Source of the DNA: Arthrobacter silviterrae
GTDB taxonomy: Bacteria > Actinomycetota > Actinomycetes > Actinomycetales > Micrococcaceae
Direction: 5' to 3'
DNA length: 64,000 nt
NCBI RefSeq assembly: GCF_011045165.1
Contig: NZ_JAAKZI010000003.1
Coordinates: 1-64,000, forward strand
Both the position numbers and the translations under genes were made by a program. Below the pieces are notes generated by a model that had not been told where the DNA came from, ran no database searches, and saw only the letters and a list, made by a program, of their open reading frames with translations. This document shows, piece by piece, positions 26,254 through 35,905 of this stretch. The stretch's first letter is position 1, and every line of letters starts with the position of its first letter.

Positions 26254-26946
26254 ATGACATACAATTTTGGCAGCACCGCCTTCGGCACCGCAGGTTTCGG
26301 CCGCACCGCAGGCAACCTCCCAACCAGCCGCTACGTCCTCCCGCAGTTCGAGGAGCGCACCCCCTACGGCTTCAAGCGCCAGGACCCCTACACCAAGCTG
26401 TTTGAGGACCGCATCATCTTCCTGGGCGTCCAGGTTGACGACGCCTCCGCCGATGACGTCATGGCGCAGCTGTTGGTGCTTGAGGCCGACGACACCGACC
26501 GCGACATTACGCTCTACATCAACTCGCCCGGCGGATCATTTACGGCGATGACGGCCATTTACGACACGATGCAGTTCATCCGCCCCGAGATCCAGACCGT
26601 GTGCCTGGGCCAGGCGGCCTCCGCAGCGGCAGTGCTGCTCGCCGCCGGATCCCCCGGCAAGCGCCTGGCGCTGCCGAACGCCCGCGTGCTGATCCACCAG
26701 CCTGCCCTGTCCGGCGGCCAGGGCGGCCAGGCCTCAGACCTGGAAATCCAGGCCAATGAGGTCATGCGGATGCGCGAATGGCTGGAAAACACGCTCTCGG
26801 AGCACTCCGGGCGCACACCCGAGCAGGTCAGCAACGACATTGAGCGCGACAACATCCTCACCGCCGCGCAGGCCAAGGACTACGGCCTGATCGACGAGGT
26901 GCTGGCGCCGCGCAAGATCAAGCCCGCCGCGATAGCCGCCCGCTAG
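26254..26946 (+). CDS. clpP2: ATP-dependent Clp protease proteolytic subunit 2
   Basis: A 230-residue ClpP paralogue. It shows the catalytic Ser in [14 protein letters not shown], His in [14 protein letters not shown] and Asp in [12 protein letters not shown], with [10 protein letters not shown] as the oxyanion strand. Compared with ClpP1 it has a longer N-terminus (about 45 residues before the core). ATG 26254 is chosen because AGGAG at 26242-26246 is seven bases away; the in-frame ATG at 26248 is only one base from it. The product should pair with ClpP1 in the active tetradecamer. A hairpin separates it from clpX. Confidence 0.94.
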   Translation: MTYNFGSTAFGTAGFGRTAGNLPTSRYVLPQFEERTPYGFKRQDPYTKLFEDRIIFLGVQVDDASADDVMAQLLVLEADDTDRDITLYINSPGGSFTAMTAIYDTMQFIRPEIQTVCLGQAASAAAVLLAAGSPGKRLALPNARVLIHQPALSGGQGGQASDLEIQANEVMRMREWLENTLSEHSGRTPEQVSNDIERDNILTAAQAKDYGLIDEVLAPRKIKPAAIAAR

Positions 26947-26962
26947 CCAGCAGAAAATCCCG

Positions 26963-26999
26963 ACGCCGGGGCGCCGCAAACCAGGGCGCCCCGGCGTTT
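26963..26999 (+). terminator. Hairpin terminator after clpP2
   Basis: A 13-bp perfect GC-rich stem (ACGCCGGGGCGCC at 26963-26975 with its complement at 26985-26997), followed by TTGGTTT. It separates the clpP pair from clpX, so clpX probably also has its own promoter. Confidence 0.8.
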
Positions 27000-27144
27000 G
27001 GTTTCCGCCCAATGTCAGTGGCTTGGCCTAGAGTGGAACCATCATGCAAAGCGGGCACGCACAGCGTCCCGTTTTGCGACTCGACAGTTTGAACAGCAAT
27101 GGCACGGAGCTGGCGTTCCGTTCCATCCGCGGAAGGAAGCACGC

Positions 27145-28431
27145 ATGGCCAGAATGGGCGAAAGCACTGATCTGCTGAAGTGTTCCTTCTGCGGCAAAAG
27201 CCAAAAGCAGGTCCGCAAGCTCATCGCCGGACCGGGCGTCTACATCTGTGACGAATGCATTGAACTGTGCAATGAGATCATCGACGAGGAACTGGCCGAA
27301 GTGGCCGACCTTGACGCCTTTGAACTGCCCAAGCCGCGGGAAATCTTTGACTTCCTGCAGGAATACGTCATTGGCCAGGAACCGGCCAAGCGTTCCCTGG
27401 CCGTGGCCGTCTACAACCACTACAAGCGGATCCAGTCCGGCCACGCCGTCAAGTCGACCACCCTGGCCGGCGGCGTCCATGACGAGGTGGAGATCGCCAA
27501 GTCCAACATCCTGCTGGTGGGCCCCACGGGCTGCGGCAAGACATACCTGGCCCAAACCCTGGCGCGCCGCCTGAACGTCCCGTTCGCCGTTGCCGACGCC
27601 ACGGCCCTGACGGAAGCCGGCTACGTGGGCGAGGACGTGGAGAACATCCTCCTCAAGCTCATCCAGGCCGCCGACTTCGACGTCAAGAAGGCCGAGCAGG
27701 GCATCATCTACATTGACGAGATCGACAAGATCTCCCGCAAGTCCGAGAACCCCTCGATCACCCGCGACGTTTCCGGGGAGGGCGTGCAGCAGGCCCTGCT
27801 GAAAATCCTCGAAGGCACCGTTGCCTCGGTGCCGCCGCAGGGCGGGCGCAAGCACCCCCACCAGGAATTCATCCAGATCGACACCACCAACGTGCTGTTC
27901 ATTGTGGCCGGCGCGTTCGCGGGACTCGAGGACATCATCGGCTCGCGGGCAGGCAAGAAGGGCATCGGCTTCGGCGCCCCCCTCAGCGCGCTCAAGCAGT
28001 CCGAGGCCACCTACGCCGACGTCATGCCCGAGGACCTGCTGAAGTTTGGGCTGATCCCGGAGTTCATCGGCCGGCTGCCCGTCATCACCACCGTGACCCA
28101 GCTGGACCGCACCGCCCTGATCCAAATCCTCACCGAGCCCAAAAACGCGCTGGTCAAGCAGTACCAAAAGATGTTCACCCTGGACGGCGTTGACTTGGAG
28201 TTCGACGACGGCGCGCTGGCTGCCATTGCCGACCTCGCCCTGGCGCGGGGCACAGGGGCCCGCGGCCTGCGGGCCATCCTGGAGGAAGTCCTGCTGCCGG
28301 TCATGTTTGACCTGCCCAGCCGTGAAGACATTGCCACCGTGGTGGTCACTGCCGAGGCCGTCCTCAAGAAGGCCGAACCAAATTTGATTCCCCACGATGT
28401 TGTGGCCAAGCGCAGGAACAAGTCCGCCTGA
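27145..28431 (+). CDS. clpX: ClpX, AAA+ unfoldase of the Clp protease
   Basis: A 428-residue ClpX. The N-terminal C4 zinc domain is [14 protein letters not shown] ... [10 protein letters not shown] (about 12-42). Walker A is [11 protein letters not shown] (about 125), Walker B is IIYIDEIDK, and the pore loop is GYVGEDVE. The IGF-type ClpP-binding loop is present in [10 protein letters not shown]. It recognises tagged proteins, unfolds them with ATP and feeds the ClpP barrel. ATG 27145 follows GGAAGGAAG. The frame stays open upstream, but the family start is here. Confidence 0.96.
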   Translation: MARMGESTDLLKCSFCGKSQKQVRKLIAGPGVYICDECIELCNEIIDEELAEVADLDAFELPKPREIFDFLQEYVIGQEPAKRSLAVAVYNHYKRIQSGHAVKSTTLAGGVHDEVEIAKSNILLVGPTGCGKTYLAQTLARRLNVPFAVADATALTEAGYVGEDVENILLKLIQAADFDVKKAEQGIIYIDEIDKISRKSENPSITRDVSGEGVQQALLKILEGTVASVPPQGGRKHPHQEFIQIDTTNVLFIVAGAFAGLEDIIGSRAGKKGIGFGAPLSALKQSEATYADVMPEDLLKFGLIPEFIGRLPVITTVTQLDRTALIQILTEPKNALVKQYQKMFTLDGVDLEFDDGALAAIADLALARGTGARGLRAILEEVLLPVMFDLPSREDIATVVVTAEAVLKKAEPNLIPHDVVAKRRNKSA

Positions 28432-28495
28432 TTTTCCGTTGGCACTGATAGGCGTGCCACGTACGCACATTCCTCAGTTGACGAAGGAGACCGCT

Positions 28496-29134
28496 GTGTC
28501 TGAAACCGTGTCCCACAATGATGTTGCCACCGCCGAAAAGGCAGACTTCTGGTTTGACCCCACCTGCCCGTTTGCCTGGGTGACCTCCCGCTGGATCGGA
28601 GAGGTGGAGAAGGTTCGCAACATCACCGTGGACTGGCATGTCATGAGCCTGTCGGTGCTCAATGAGCACAAGGAAGACATCTCCGACGCGTACAAGGCCC
28701 ACGTGGCCCGCGCCTGGGGACCCGTGCGCGTCATCACTGCCGCCGCCGAGGAACATGGCCCCTCCGTCATCAAGCCCCTCTACGACGCCATGGGAACCCA
28801 GATCCACATCCACGCCAACAAGGACCTCACGGACGTGGTCGCCAAGGCACTGGCGGAAGTCGGACTGCCCGCCGAACTGGCGCAGGCTGCCACCACCGAC
28901 GCACACGACGCCGCCCTGCGGGCCAGCCATGCCGAGGGGATCAACAAGGTTGGCCAGGACGTGGGTACGCCCGTCGTGGCCTTTAACGGCACGGCATTCT
29001 TTGGCCCCGTCATCACGCGCATTCCGCGCGGCGAGGACGCCGGGAAACTGTGGGATGCCACGGTGGCACTGGCCAGCTTCCCCTACTTCTTTGAGATCAA
29101 GCGGAGCCGCACCGAGAGCCCGCAGTTCGGCTAG
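28496..29134 (+). CDS. DsbA-fold, mycothiol nitroreductase-like protein (monothiol site)
   Basis: A 212-residue thioredoxin-fold protein of the DsbA group, close in pattern to mycobacterial Rv2466c (FWFDPTCPFAWVTSRW near the start, HVMSLSVLNE, GTPVVAFNG with the cis-Pro). Rv2466c-type enzymes use mycothiol to reduce disulphides or nitro compounds. The active site here is Cys24-Pro-Phe-Ala27, so the second cysteine of CPWC is missing and only a monothiol mechanism is possible. GTG 28496 follows AAGGAGA at good spacing. It is a single gene with a terminator behind it. Confidence 0.82.
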   Translation: MSETVSHNDVATAEKADFWFDPTCPFAWVTSRWIGEVEKVRNITVDWHVMSLSVLNEHKEDISDAYKAHVARAWGPVRVITAAAEEHGPSVIKPLYDAMGTQIHIHANKDLTDVVAKALAEVGLPAELAQAATTDAHDAALRASHAEGINKVGQDVGTPVVAFNGTAFFGPVITRIPRGEDAGKLWDATVALASFPYFFEIKRSRTESPQFG

Positions 29135-29145
29135 CAGACTGCAGG

Positions 29146-29198
29146 AAGGGCGGGGACGGGCCGGTTACAAAAACTGGTCCGTCCCTGCCCTTGTTTTT
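29146..29198 (+). terminator. Terminator after DsbA-fold gene
   Basis: A 21-bp imperfect stem with G-U pairs only (29146-29166 and 29172-29192), followed by GTTTTT. It ends the upstream transcript. Confidence 0.85.
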
Positions 29199-29544
29199 GC
29201 CATTGGACAGGCGCATACTTTTTCTTACCCCATCCTTCGGGAGAGGGTGCAGACACCAGAGATTCAGCGACAGAACCGATTGATACATTGGGATACCGCC
29301 CATGGCGGCAGTCCCGTGAAACTAGGAACTGGAAGCCGGTGACGCGGCTAAATGCACTGAAAGGCAATGGAGTCCGCAAGACCACCGCACGTCACGCAGT
29401 GGCCGAAAGCCGAAGCCCCACCGACGGCAAAATGCCGATGGGGCTTCCCCTTTGCCCTCAGCGGGGGCAGGCGTTAACCCACTCTTCACCGCCGGGACTC
29501 CCCAGCACCGGCCGGCGGCCACCTTGGCCCGCCATGGTGGAAGC
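29199..29544. other. Intergenic region upstream of sugar operon
   Basis: About 345 bases with no supported gene. It should hold the promoter of the mannosyltransferase operon. A further hairpin (GAAGCCCCA at 29412-29420, TGGGGCTTC at 29439-29447, with an inner 5-bp stem) is followed by CCCCTTT. It could be the end of a short RNA lying between the two terminators, or an attenuator. I recognise no riboswitch class. Confidence 0.45.
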
Positions 29545-30690
29545 GTGAAGGTTGCCATAGTTGCTGAATCGTTCCTGCCGGAAATGAATGGGGTCACCCA
29601 TTCCCTGTTGAAAATCCTCCAATTCCTGGCCAGCCGGGGTGACGAAGTGCTGGTCATAGCCCCGTCCACGCCGGAAGACGCCCCGGGGACAGTGGAAGGC
29701 GCAGCGGTCCACCGCCTGCCTGCCATTCCCGTCACGGGCTACCGCACCATACGCGTTGCAGTCGGCGGTGTGGCCCGGGTTAAGGCCTTGCTGGCTGACT
29801 TTGGCCCGGACGTGGTCCACCTGGCCTCCCCGTTCGTCCTGGGGTGGCGCGCCGTGCGGGCGGCGAAGCAGCTGGGCATCCCCACCGTGGCCGTGTACCA
29901 GACCGACGTTCCCGGATATGCCGCGAAATACGGCATGCCCTTTTTGGAAAACTGGGCCTGGAGCAGGGTGGAGCGCATCCACATGGCGGCCACCAAAACC
30001 CTGGCGCCGTCGTCGGACTCGGTGAACCAGCTGCGCGGGCATGGCATTCCCCGGGTGGAGCTCTGGCGCCGTGGCGTCGACTTGGAACGCTTCCACCCCG
30101 GCAAGCGAAGCCCTGTCTTCCGGTCCAGGCTGGCTCCCGGCGGCGAGCGGATCATCGGGTACGTGGGCCGGCTGGCGCTGGAGAAGCAGCTTGAAGACCT
30201 GGCAGCCCTGGCCGGAATCCCCAACACCCGGCTGGTCATTGTGGGGGACGGACCCCGCCGCCAGGCACTGCAGGAGTTGCTCCCGGAGGCCCACTTCACC
30301 GGCTTCCTCGGTGGGGAGGAACTGGCTGCTGCGGTTGCGTCCTTTGACTTGTTTGTCCACCCGGGCGAACTGGAAACGTTCTGCCAAACCATCCAGGAGG
30401 CCATGGCGTCCGGCGTTCCCGTGGTGGCGACCGGCCGCGGCGGGCCGGTGGACCTGGTTGATTCCTCCCGCACCGGCTGGCTGTACCAGCCGGGCGACCT
30501 GGCCCAGCTGCGCGGCTATGTCACTGACCTGACGGGTGACGACGCCAAGCGGGCCGCGTTCGGCGCGGCGGCCCTGGCCCAGGTCCAGGGGCGGACCTGG
30601 GAGGCGGTCTGCAGCCGGCTGGTCGGGCTGTATGGCGAGGCCATGGCGGAAAACCGCCTGCAAGCAACCGCCCTGAAGGGGAACAAATGA
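29545..30690 (+). CDS. GT4-family glycosyltransferase (MgtA-like mannosyltransferase)
   Basis: A 381-residue GT-B glycosyltransferase. The N-terminal acceptor domain has VAIVAESFLPEMNGVTHSL. The C-terminal donor domain has GYVGRLALEKQ, VIVGDGPRR and the GT4 motif ELETFCQTIQEAMASGVPVVAT. The closest pattern is the GDP-mannose-dependent alpha-mannosyltransferase MgtA/PimB group that builds actinobacterial lipoglycans at the membrane's inner face. GTG 29545 (MKVAIV) is the natural start. Its stop overlaps the ATG of the UDP-glucose dehydrogenase gene by four bases (ATGA), so they are coupled, which suggests a shared envelope-polysaccharide role. Confidence 0.88.
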   Translation: MKVAIVAESFLPEMNGVTHSLLKILQFLASRGDEVLVIAPSTPEDAPGTVEGAAVHRLPAIPVTGYRTIRVAVGGVARVKALLADFGPDVVHLASPFVLGWRAVRAAKQLGIPTVAVYQTDVPGYAAKYGMPFLENWAWSRVERIHMAATKTLAPSSDSVNQLRGHGIPRVELWRRGVDLERFHPGKRSPVFRSRLAPGGERIIGYVGRLALEKQLEDLAALAGIPNTRLVIVGDGPRRQALQELLPEAHFTGFLGGEELAAAVASFDLFVHPGELETFCQTIQEAMASGVPVVATGRGGPVDLVDSSRTGWLYQPGDLAQLRGYVTDLTGDDAKRAAFGAAALAQVQGRTWEAVCSRLVGLYGEAMAENRLQATALKGNK

Positions 30691-32009
30691 AAATATCGGT
30701 TATCGGCTGCGGCTATCTTGGTGCCGTCCACGCGGCCACGCTGGCATCCATGGGCCATGACGTGGTGGGCCTGGACAACGACAGCGCCCGGGTGGCCCTG
30801 CTGGCCGGCGGCCGGGCGCCGTTCCACGAACCGGGCCTGGAACCCCTCCTGCGGGAGGGCCTGGACGCCGGCCGGCTTGAGTTCACGGCGGATCCTGCCC
30901 GGCTGGCCGCAGCGGACGTGCACTTCCTGTGCGTGGGCACGCCGCAGTCCAAGACCGCCAACGCCGCAGACCTCTCGCAGCTGCTCGACGCCGTTGCCGC
31001 CCTGCGCCCGCACGTGCGGCCAGGCGCCCTGGTAGTGGGCAAGTCGACGGTGCCGGTGGGCACGGCGAACGCCGTGGCCGGGTACCTGTCCGGCACGGGT
31101 GCCGAGCTGGCCTGGAACCCGGAGTTCCTGCGCCAGGGCACGGCCGTGCAGGACTCGCTGCTGCCGGACCGGCTGGTGTACGGGGTGGCCGGTGACGGCC
31201 CCGTTTCCGTGCTCGACGCCGTCTATGCGGCTGTGCTGGACCGCGGCACCCCGCGGGTGGTCACCGACTTCGCCACGGCCGAACTGATCAAGGTTGCGGC
31301 AAACGCGTTTCTGGCCCTGAAGCTTTCCTTCATCAACGCCGTGGGTGAGTTTTGCGAGGACGCCGGTGCCGACGTCGTCCGGCTTTCCGAGGCGCTGGGG
31401 CATGACGGCCGCATCGGCGGCCGCTACCTGCAGGCCGGCGCCGGATTCGGCGGGGGATGCCTCCCCAAGGACCTGCGTTCCTTCCGGTCCCAGGCGCAGC
31501 AGCGCGGCGTGGAGTCACTGGATGAGCTCCTGTCGCTGGTGGACGGCATCAACGCGGACGCCAGGTTCAGGGCGGCGGAGCGGGCCGTGCGGCTGTGCGG
31601 GGGAAGCGTGGAAGGGCGGCGCATCACCATCCTCGGCGCGGCCTTCAAGCCCGGCACGGACGACATCCGCGATTCACCCGCGCTGGACGTGGCCCTCCAG
31701 CTGGCGGCACAGGGCGCGGTGGTAACGGTGACCGATCCCCAGGCGCTGGGCAACGCAAGGCTCCAGTGTCCGCAGCTGGCCTTTGAAGCCGAGCCGCTTG
31801 ACGCCCTGCGCGGCGCCGAGCTGGCCGTGCTCCTGACGGAATGGCCTGAGTTCACGGGGCTGGACCCGGAAGCGGCGGCGGCCGCCATGGCCCGCGCCGT
31901 GGTGCTGGACGGGCGCAACGCCCTGGATGCGGCGGCCTGGCGCCGGGCCGGCTGGGCCTATTGCGGCATGGGGGCGCAGCAGCCCCGCACCAGCAGCCCA
32001 GTGGCGTAA
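30687..32009 (+). CDS. ugd: UDP-glucose 6-dehydrogenase
   Basis: A 440-residue UDP-glucose/GDP-mannose dehydrogenase that oxidises UDP-glucose to UDP-glucuronate with two NAD+. It shows the Rossmann start VIGCGYLGAVHAATLASMGHDVVGLD, then KSTVPVGTAN, EFLRQGTAVQD, the catalytic Cys in FGGGCLPKDL (about 257) and the C-terminal GAAFKPGTDDIRDSP. It supplies UDP-glucuronate for envelope sugars. It overlaps the preceding glycosyltransferase by four bases and is followed immediately by an SGNH hydrolase, making a three-gene unit. Confidence 0.93.
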   Translation: MKISVIGCGYLGAVHAATLASMGHDVVGLDNDSARVALLAGGRAPFHEPGLEPLLREGLDAGRLEFTADPARLAAADVHFLCVGTPQSKTANAADLSQLLDAVAALRPHVRPGALVVGKSTVPVGTANAVAGYLSGTGAELAWNPEFLRQGTAVQDSLLPDRLVYGVAGDGPVSVLDAVYAAVLDRGTPRVVTDFATAELIKVAANAFLALKLSFINAVGEFCEDAGADVVRLSEALGHDGRIGGRYLQAGAGFGGGCLPKDLRSFRSQAQQRGVESLDELLSLVDGINADARFRAAERAVRLCGGSVEGRRITILGAAFKPGTDDIRDSPALDVALQLAAQGAVVTVTDPQALGNARLQCPQLAFEAEPLDALRGAELAVLLTEWPEFTGLDPEAAAAAMARAVVLDGRNALDAAAWRRAGWAYCGMGAQQPRTSSPVA

Positions 32010-32010
32010 A

Positions 32011-32823
32011 TTGGGTGCAGCACGGCGGTATGTGGCGCTGGGGGACTCCTTCACGGAAGGCGTGGGGGATAGCTCCCGGCACCTGCCCAACGGGGTTCGC
32101 GGCTGGGCGGACCGGGTGGCGGAGGGGCTGGCACGCCATGAGCCGGGCTGGGAATACGCCAACCTGGCCATCCGCAGCAAGCGGCTCCGGCACATCATTG
32201 CCGAACAGATGGGCCCGGCCGTGGCCATGGAACCGACCCTCATCACCCTCTACGCCGGCGGCAACGACATCATGGACGTCGGGACACGGGTGCCGGACAT
32301 CCTGGCCGACTACGAGTTCCTGGTGGGCCGGCTCGCCGCCACGGGGGCGCGGCTGGTCCTGTTCACCGGCTACGACGTGGAGGTCTCCGCCGTACTGTCA
32401 CCCCTGCGCCGCAAGAACCACCAGTACAACGACGGCGTCCGGCAGATCGCGGCCCGCCACGGTGCCGACGTAGTTGACTACGCGGAGTTCGGTGCCTACC
32501 GCGACCCGCGCATGTGGTGCGTCGACAGGCTTCACATGTCCAAGGCCGGCCACAAGTACCTGGCCGCCCGGGTGCTGGAGGTGCTGGAGGTGCCGCATGC
32601 CATCACGCTCAAGGATAAGGCGGAAGGTCCCGCCCCCAGTTGGCAGGACTGGGGACGGGACCAATGGCGGTGGATCCGGGACTGGGTGCTGCCCATGTTT
32701 GCGCGCAAACTCCGCGGGGTTACCCTGGGCGACGCGCTCACACCCCGCTGGCCGGAGCCGGTGCGGGTGCCGCCCCGCAAGGGCCTGAAGAAGCTGGCCC
32801 GGGTTTCGTCAGGCCGGGACTAG
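32011..32823 (+). CDS. SGNH/GDSL hydrolase, cytoplasmic type
   Basis: A roughly 270-residue SGNH-fold hydrolase. Block I is YVALGDSFTEGVGD with the catalytic Ser, block III is YAGGNDIMD, and the C-terminal DRLHMSKAGH carries Asp and His. There is no signal peptide. Such proteins deacylate sugars or act as lysophospholipases; the polysaccharide operon suggests a carbohydrate esterase. The start is uncertain: TTG 32011 lies one base after the ugd stop and just before the first strand, while an in-frame ATG at 31927 inside ugd is also open. The stop overlaps that of valS on the other strand (CTAG). Confidence 0.82.
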   Translation: MGAARRYVALGDSFTEGVGDSSRHLPNGVRGWADRVAEGLARHEPGWEYANLAIRSKRLRHIIAEQMGPAVAMEPTLITLYAGGNDIMDVGTRVPDILADYEFLVGRLAATGARLVLFTGYDVEVSAVLSPLRRKNHQYNDGVRQIAARHGADVVDYAEFGAYRDPRMWCVDRLHMSKAGHKYLAARVLEVLEVPHAITLKDKAEGPAPSWQDWGRDQWRWIRDWVLPMFARKLRGVTLGDALTPRWPEPVRVPPRKGLKKLARVSSGRD

Positions 32824-35438
32824 GCCTGGACGGGCTCTTCCGCCGGCGCCAGCACGACGTCGGACACGGTGAGTTCGCCCGTCCCGGCCACCACGGTGAT
32901 GGCCTCCGCATTTGCCGCGGCCTTCAGGTCCCCGAGACCGGCAGCAAGCTGCGCAGCCTTGGCCGCCGTGGCCGTCACGGTGGCCGAGAGCACCTGGGTG
33001 CGCTGCTTGACCTTGGCCTCGGACTTGGCCTTGCGGATGCCGCCCAGCGCGTCCCCGACTGTTGACAGCATGGTGGTGTCGCCGTCGAGCACGTCAATGG
33101 CGGCCGGCCACGGTGCGCGGTGGACGGAACCGGTGCGCCACCAGCTCCACACTTCTTCCGTGGCGAACGGCAGGAACGGGGCAAACAGGCGCAGCAGCGA
33201 ATCCAGCGTGGTGGCCAGCGCTGCAAGGACGGACGCCTTCCCCGCCTCGCCGGCCGCACCGTACGCGCGGTCCTTGATCAGTTCCACGTAGTCGTCGGTG
33301 AAATGCCAGAAGAAGCTTTCGGTGATCTGGAGGGCTTTGGCATAGTCGTACTTTTCAAACGCCGCCGTTGACTGGCGGACCACGTCGGCCAGCTGGGCCA
33401 GCACCGCCCGGTCCAGGGGGTTGCTGGCCACCTCAGTGGCGCCCGTGAGCACATTGGCTTCCGTGGCGCCCAGGTTCAGGACAAACTTGGAGGCGTTGAG
33501 CAGTTTGATCGCCAGGCGGCGGCCAATCTTCATCTGCGCAATCTCGTACGCCGTGTCGGCCCCGAGCCTGGCGGACGCGGCCCAGTAGCGGACGGCGTCG
33601 GCGCCAAAGTCGTTGAGCACGTCGGTGGGGACCACCACGTTGCCCTTCGACTTGGACATTTTCTTGCGGTCCGGGTCCAGGATCCAGCCGGAGATGGCGG
33701 CATGCTTCCACGGGGCGCAGTCCTGCAGGGCGTCGGCACGCACAGCGGAGGAAAACAGCCAGGTGCGGATGATGTCGTGGCCCTGGGGGCGCAGGTCGAA
33801 GGGGAAGACCTTGGTGAAGAGGTCCTCGTCCTGGCTCCAGCCGCCCACAATCTGCGGGGTCAGGGAGGAGGTGGCCCAGGTGTCGAGCACGTCCGCGTCG
33901 CCAATGAAGCCGCCCGGTTCGTTGCGCTGGTCCTCGGTGTAGCCGGGGGCCGCATCCGCTGCCGGATCGACCGGAAGCTGGTCGGTGCCGGGCAGGATGG
34001 GGTGGTCGTAGTCCGGGTTGGCATCGGCGTCGAGCGGGTACCAGACGGGGACAGGCACGCCAAAGAAGCGCTGGCGGGAAACCAGCCAGTCGCCGTTCAG
34101 CCCGGAAATCCAGTTGTCATAGCGCGAACGCATGAACGACGGGTGGAATTCGATGTCCTTGCCGCGGTTGATCAGGCGTTCGCGGCGGTCGGCGTCGCGG
34201 CCGCCGTTGCGGATGTACCACTGGCGGGAGGTGACCACTTCCAGGGGCTTGTCGCCCTTTTCGAAGAAGTTCACGGGGTGCATGATCTTCTTGGGCTCGC
34301 CGTCCAGCAGCCCTGCCTCGGACAGCATGGCAACCACGCCTTCCTTGGCGCTGAAGACCGTCTTCCCGGCGATGGCTGCGTAGTTGGCCCGGCCTTCCTC
34401 GGACGTGACCCAGGCGGGGGTGTCGCCGATGATGCGGCCGTCGCGGCCCACGATGGCACGGGTGGGCAACTGCAGTTCACGCCACCACGTAACGTCGGTC
34501 AGGTCGCCGAAGGTGCACACCATGGCGATGCCGGAGCCCTTGTCGGCCTTGGCCAGCGGGTGGGCGCGGACTTCAACCTCGACGCCGAACAGCGGCGAGG
34601 TGACCTTTTTGCCGAACAGCGGCTGGTAGCGCTCGTCGTCCGGGTTGGCCACCAGGGCGGAGCACGCCGCCAGCAGTTCGGGACGGGTGGTCTCGATGTA
34701 GATCTTGGTGCCGTCTTCGGCGAAGAACGGGTACCGGTAGTAGGCGCCGGGCATTTCGCGGTCTTCCAGCTCGGCCTGGGCCACGGCAGTGCGGAACGTG
34801 ACATCCCACAGGGTGGGCGCCTCGGCCATGTAGGCGTCGCCGGTGGCAAGGTTCTCCAGGAAGCCGCGCTGGGAAACGGCCCGGGAGTGGTCGTCGATGG
34901 TCCTGTACGTCAGGTCCCAGTCAACGGACAGGCCCAGGGTCTGGAAAAGGTTCTCAAAGACCTTCTCATCCTCCACGGCCAGCTCTTCGCACAGCTCGAT
35001 GAAGTTCCTGCGCGAGACAACGTCAAAGTCGCGCTGGTTCTTGGCGGGCGTGGCGGGCGGCCGGTAGCCGGCGTCGTACTGGATTTTCGGGTCGCAGCGG
35101 ACGCCGTAGTAGTTCTGCACGCGGCGTTCGGTGGGCAGGCCGTTGTCGTCCCAGCCCATGGGGTAGAAAACATTCTTGCCGTTCATGCGCTGGAAGCGGG
35201 CCAGCACGTCCGTCTGGGTGTAGGAGAACATATGCCCCACGTGCAGCGAACCGGAGGCCGTGGGCGGGGGAGTGTCAATGGAGTACACCTGCTCACGCGT
35301 GGTCCCGCGGTCAAACTTGTAGGTCCCCTCATCGAGCCAGCGCCTGGTCAGGGACTCTTCAAGGCCTTCAAGGGCCGGCTTGTCGGGAACGGTGCTCGTG
35401 GGTGCGGGCGTGTCTGTGCCCGGAATGTTTTCAGCCAT
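32820..35438 (-). CDS. valS: Valyl-tRNA synthetase
   Basis: An 872-residue class Ia synthetase that charges tRNA-Val. The HIGH-like motif is GSLHVGHMFSYTQ (about 62-74), the editing domain lies at about 200-330, KMSKS appears as RKKMSKSKGNVVVP (about 590), and an anticodon-binding domain and short C-terminal coiled coil follow. VDWD and RRVQNYYGVRCDP are typical of the actinobacterial ValS form. ATG 35438 is the first Met of a short disordered Thr/Pro-rich leader. No T-box is visible upstream. It is convergent with the SGNH gene. Confidence 0.96.
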   Translation of the reverse strand: MAENIPGTDTPAPTSTVPDKPALEGLEESLTRRWLDEGTYKFDRGTTREQVYSIDTPPPTASGSLHVGHMFSYTQTDVLARFQRMNGKNVFYPMGWDDNGLPTERRVQNYYGVRCDPKIQYDAGYRPPATPAKNQRDFDVVSRRNFIELCEELAVEDEKVFENLFQTLGLSVDWDLTYRTIDDHSRAVSQRGFLENLATGDAYMAEAPTLWDVTFRTAVAQAELEDREMPGAYYRYPFFAEDGTKIYIETTRPELLAACSALVANPDDERYQPLFGKKVTSPLFGVEVEVRAHPLAKADKGSGIAMVCTFGDLTDVTWWRELQLPTRAIVGRDGRIIGDTPAWVTSEEGRANYAAIAGKTVFSAKEGVVAMLSEAGLLDGEPKKIMHPVNFFEKGDKPLEVVTSRQWYIRNGGRDADRRERLINRGKDIEFHPSFMRSRYDNWISGLNGDWLVSRQRFFGVPVPVWYPLDADANPDYDHPILPGTDQLPVDPAADAAPGYTEDQRNEPGGFIGDADVLDTWATSSLTPQIVGGWSQDEDLFTKVFPFDLRPQGHDIIRTWLFSSAVRADALQDCAPWKHAAISGWILDPDRKKMSKSKGNVVVPTDVLNDFGADAVRYWAASARLGADTAYEIAQMKIGRRLAIKLLNASKFVLNLGATEANVLTGATEVASNPLDRAVLAQLADVVRQSTAAFEKYDYAKALQITESFFWHFTDDYVELIKDRAYGAAGEAGKASVLAALATTLDSLLRLFAPFLPFATEEVWSWWRTGSVHRAPWPAAIDVLDGDTTMLSTVGDALGGIRKAKSEAKVKQRTQVLSATVTATAAKAAQLAAGLGDLKAAANAEAITVVAGTGELTVSDVVLAPAEEPVQA

Positions 35439-35513
35439 TTGGCAATTCTTTCACGAGTTGGCCCGAACGCCCTGCACGGCCCCCAGGGGGAATCCCGGGA
35501 CTATGATGCGAAC

Positions 35514-35870
35514 ATGGGCACACTGAGGATTTTGCGAGTGTATGAGGAACCCGAACCGGATGAGTACCGTGTCCTGGTGGACAGGCTGTGGCCGCGGGGG
35601 ATCAAAAAGGACCGCATTGACGTCTGGCTCAAGGAGGCGGCCCCCAGCACCGGGGTGCGCAACGCCTTCGGACACCAGCCGGAGCATTTTGCCGCATTCG
35701 TCGCGGACTACCGGGCGGAGCTGGAACACAACCCGGCTGTCGCGGAGATCCGCAGCCTGGCCGGGGAGCACGGGAAGGTGGTTCTGCTCTACAGCGCGAA
35801 GGACCACCGGCAGAACCAGGCCGCCGTGCTGCTGGACTTCCTCAACGGCGTGGAGACAAAACTGGACTAG
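35514..35870 (+). CDS. DUF488 family protein
   Basis: A 118-residue DUF488 protein. The core motif is RVLVDRLWPRGIKKDRIDVWLKEAAPS, then LEHNPAVAEI and VVLLYSAKDHRQNQA. Members are small cytoplasmic proteins of unknown activity. ATG 35514 is used; the frame is open for 1.8 kb upstream, but that part is antisense to valS. It lies 35 bases before the SDR gene on the same strand. Confidence 0.88.
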   Translation: MGTLRILRVYEEPEPDEYRVLVDRLWPRGIKKDRIDVWLKEAAPSTGVRNAFGHQPEHFAAFVADYRAELEHNPAVAEIRSLAGEHGKVVLLYSAKDHRQNQAAVLLDFLNGVETKLD

Positions 35871-35905
35871 ACAAAACATTCGCAGCTGCGCGATACATTG
35901 GGAGC

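Noticed and set aside
33702-35513. An 1.8-kb plus-strand open frame running into DUF488
   Set aside because: It is antisense to valS. The DUF488 family starts at 35514, so this is not an N-terminal fusion.
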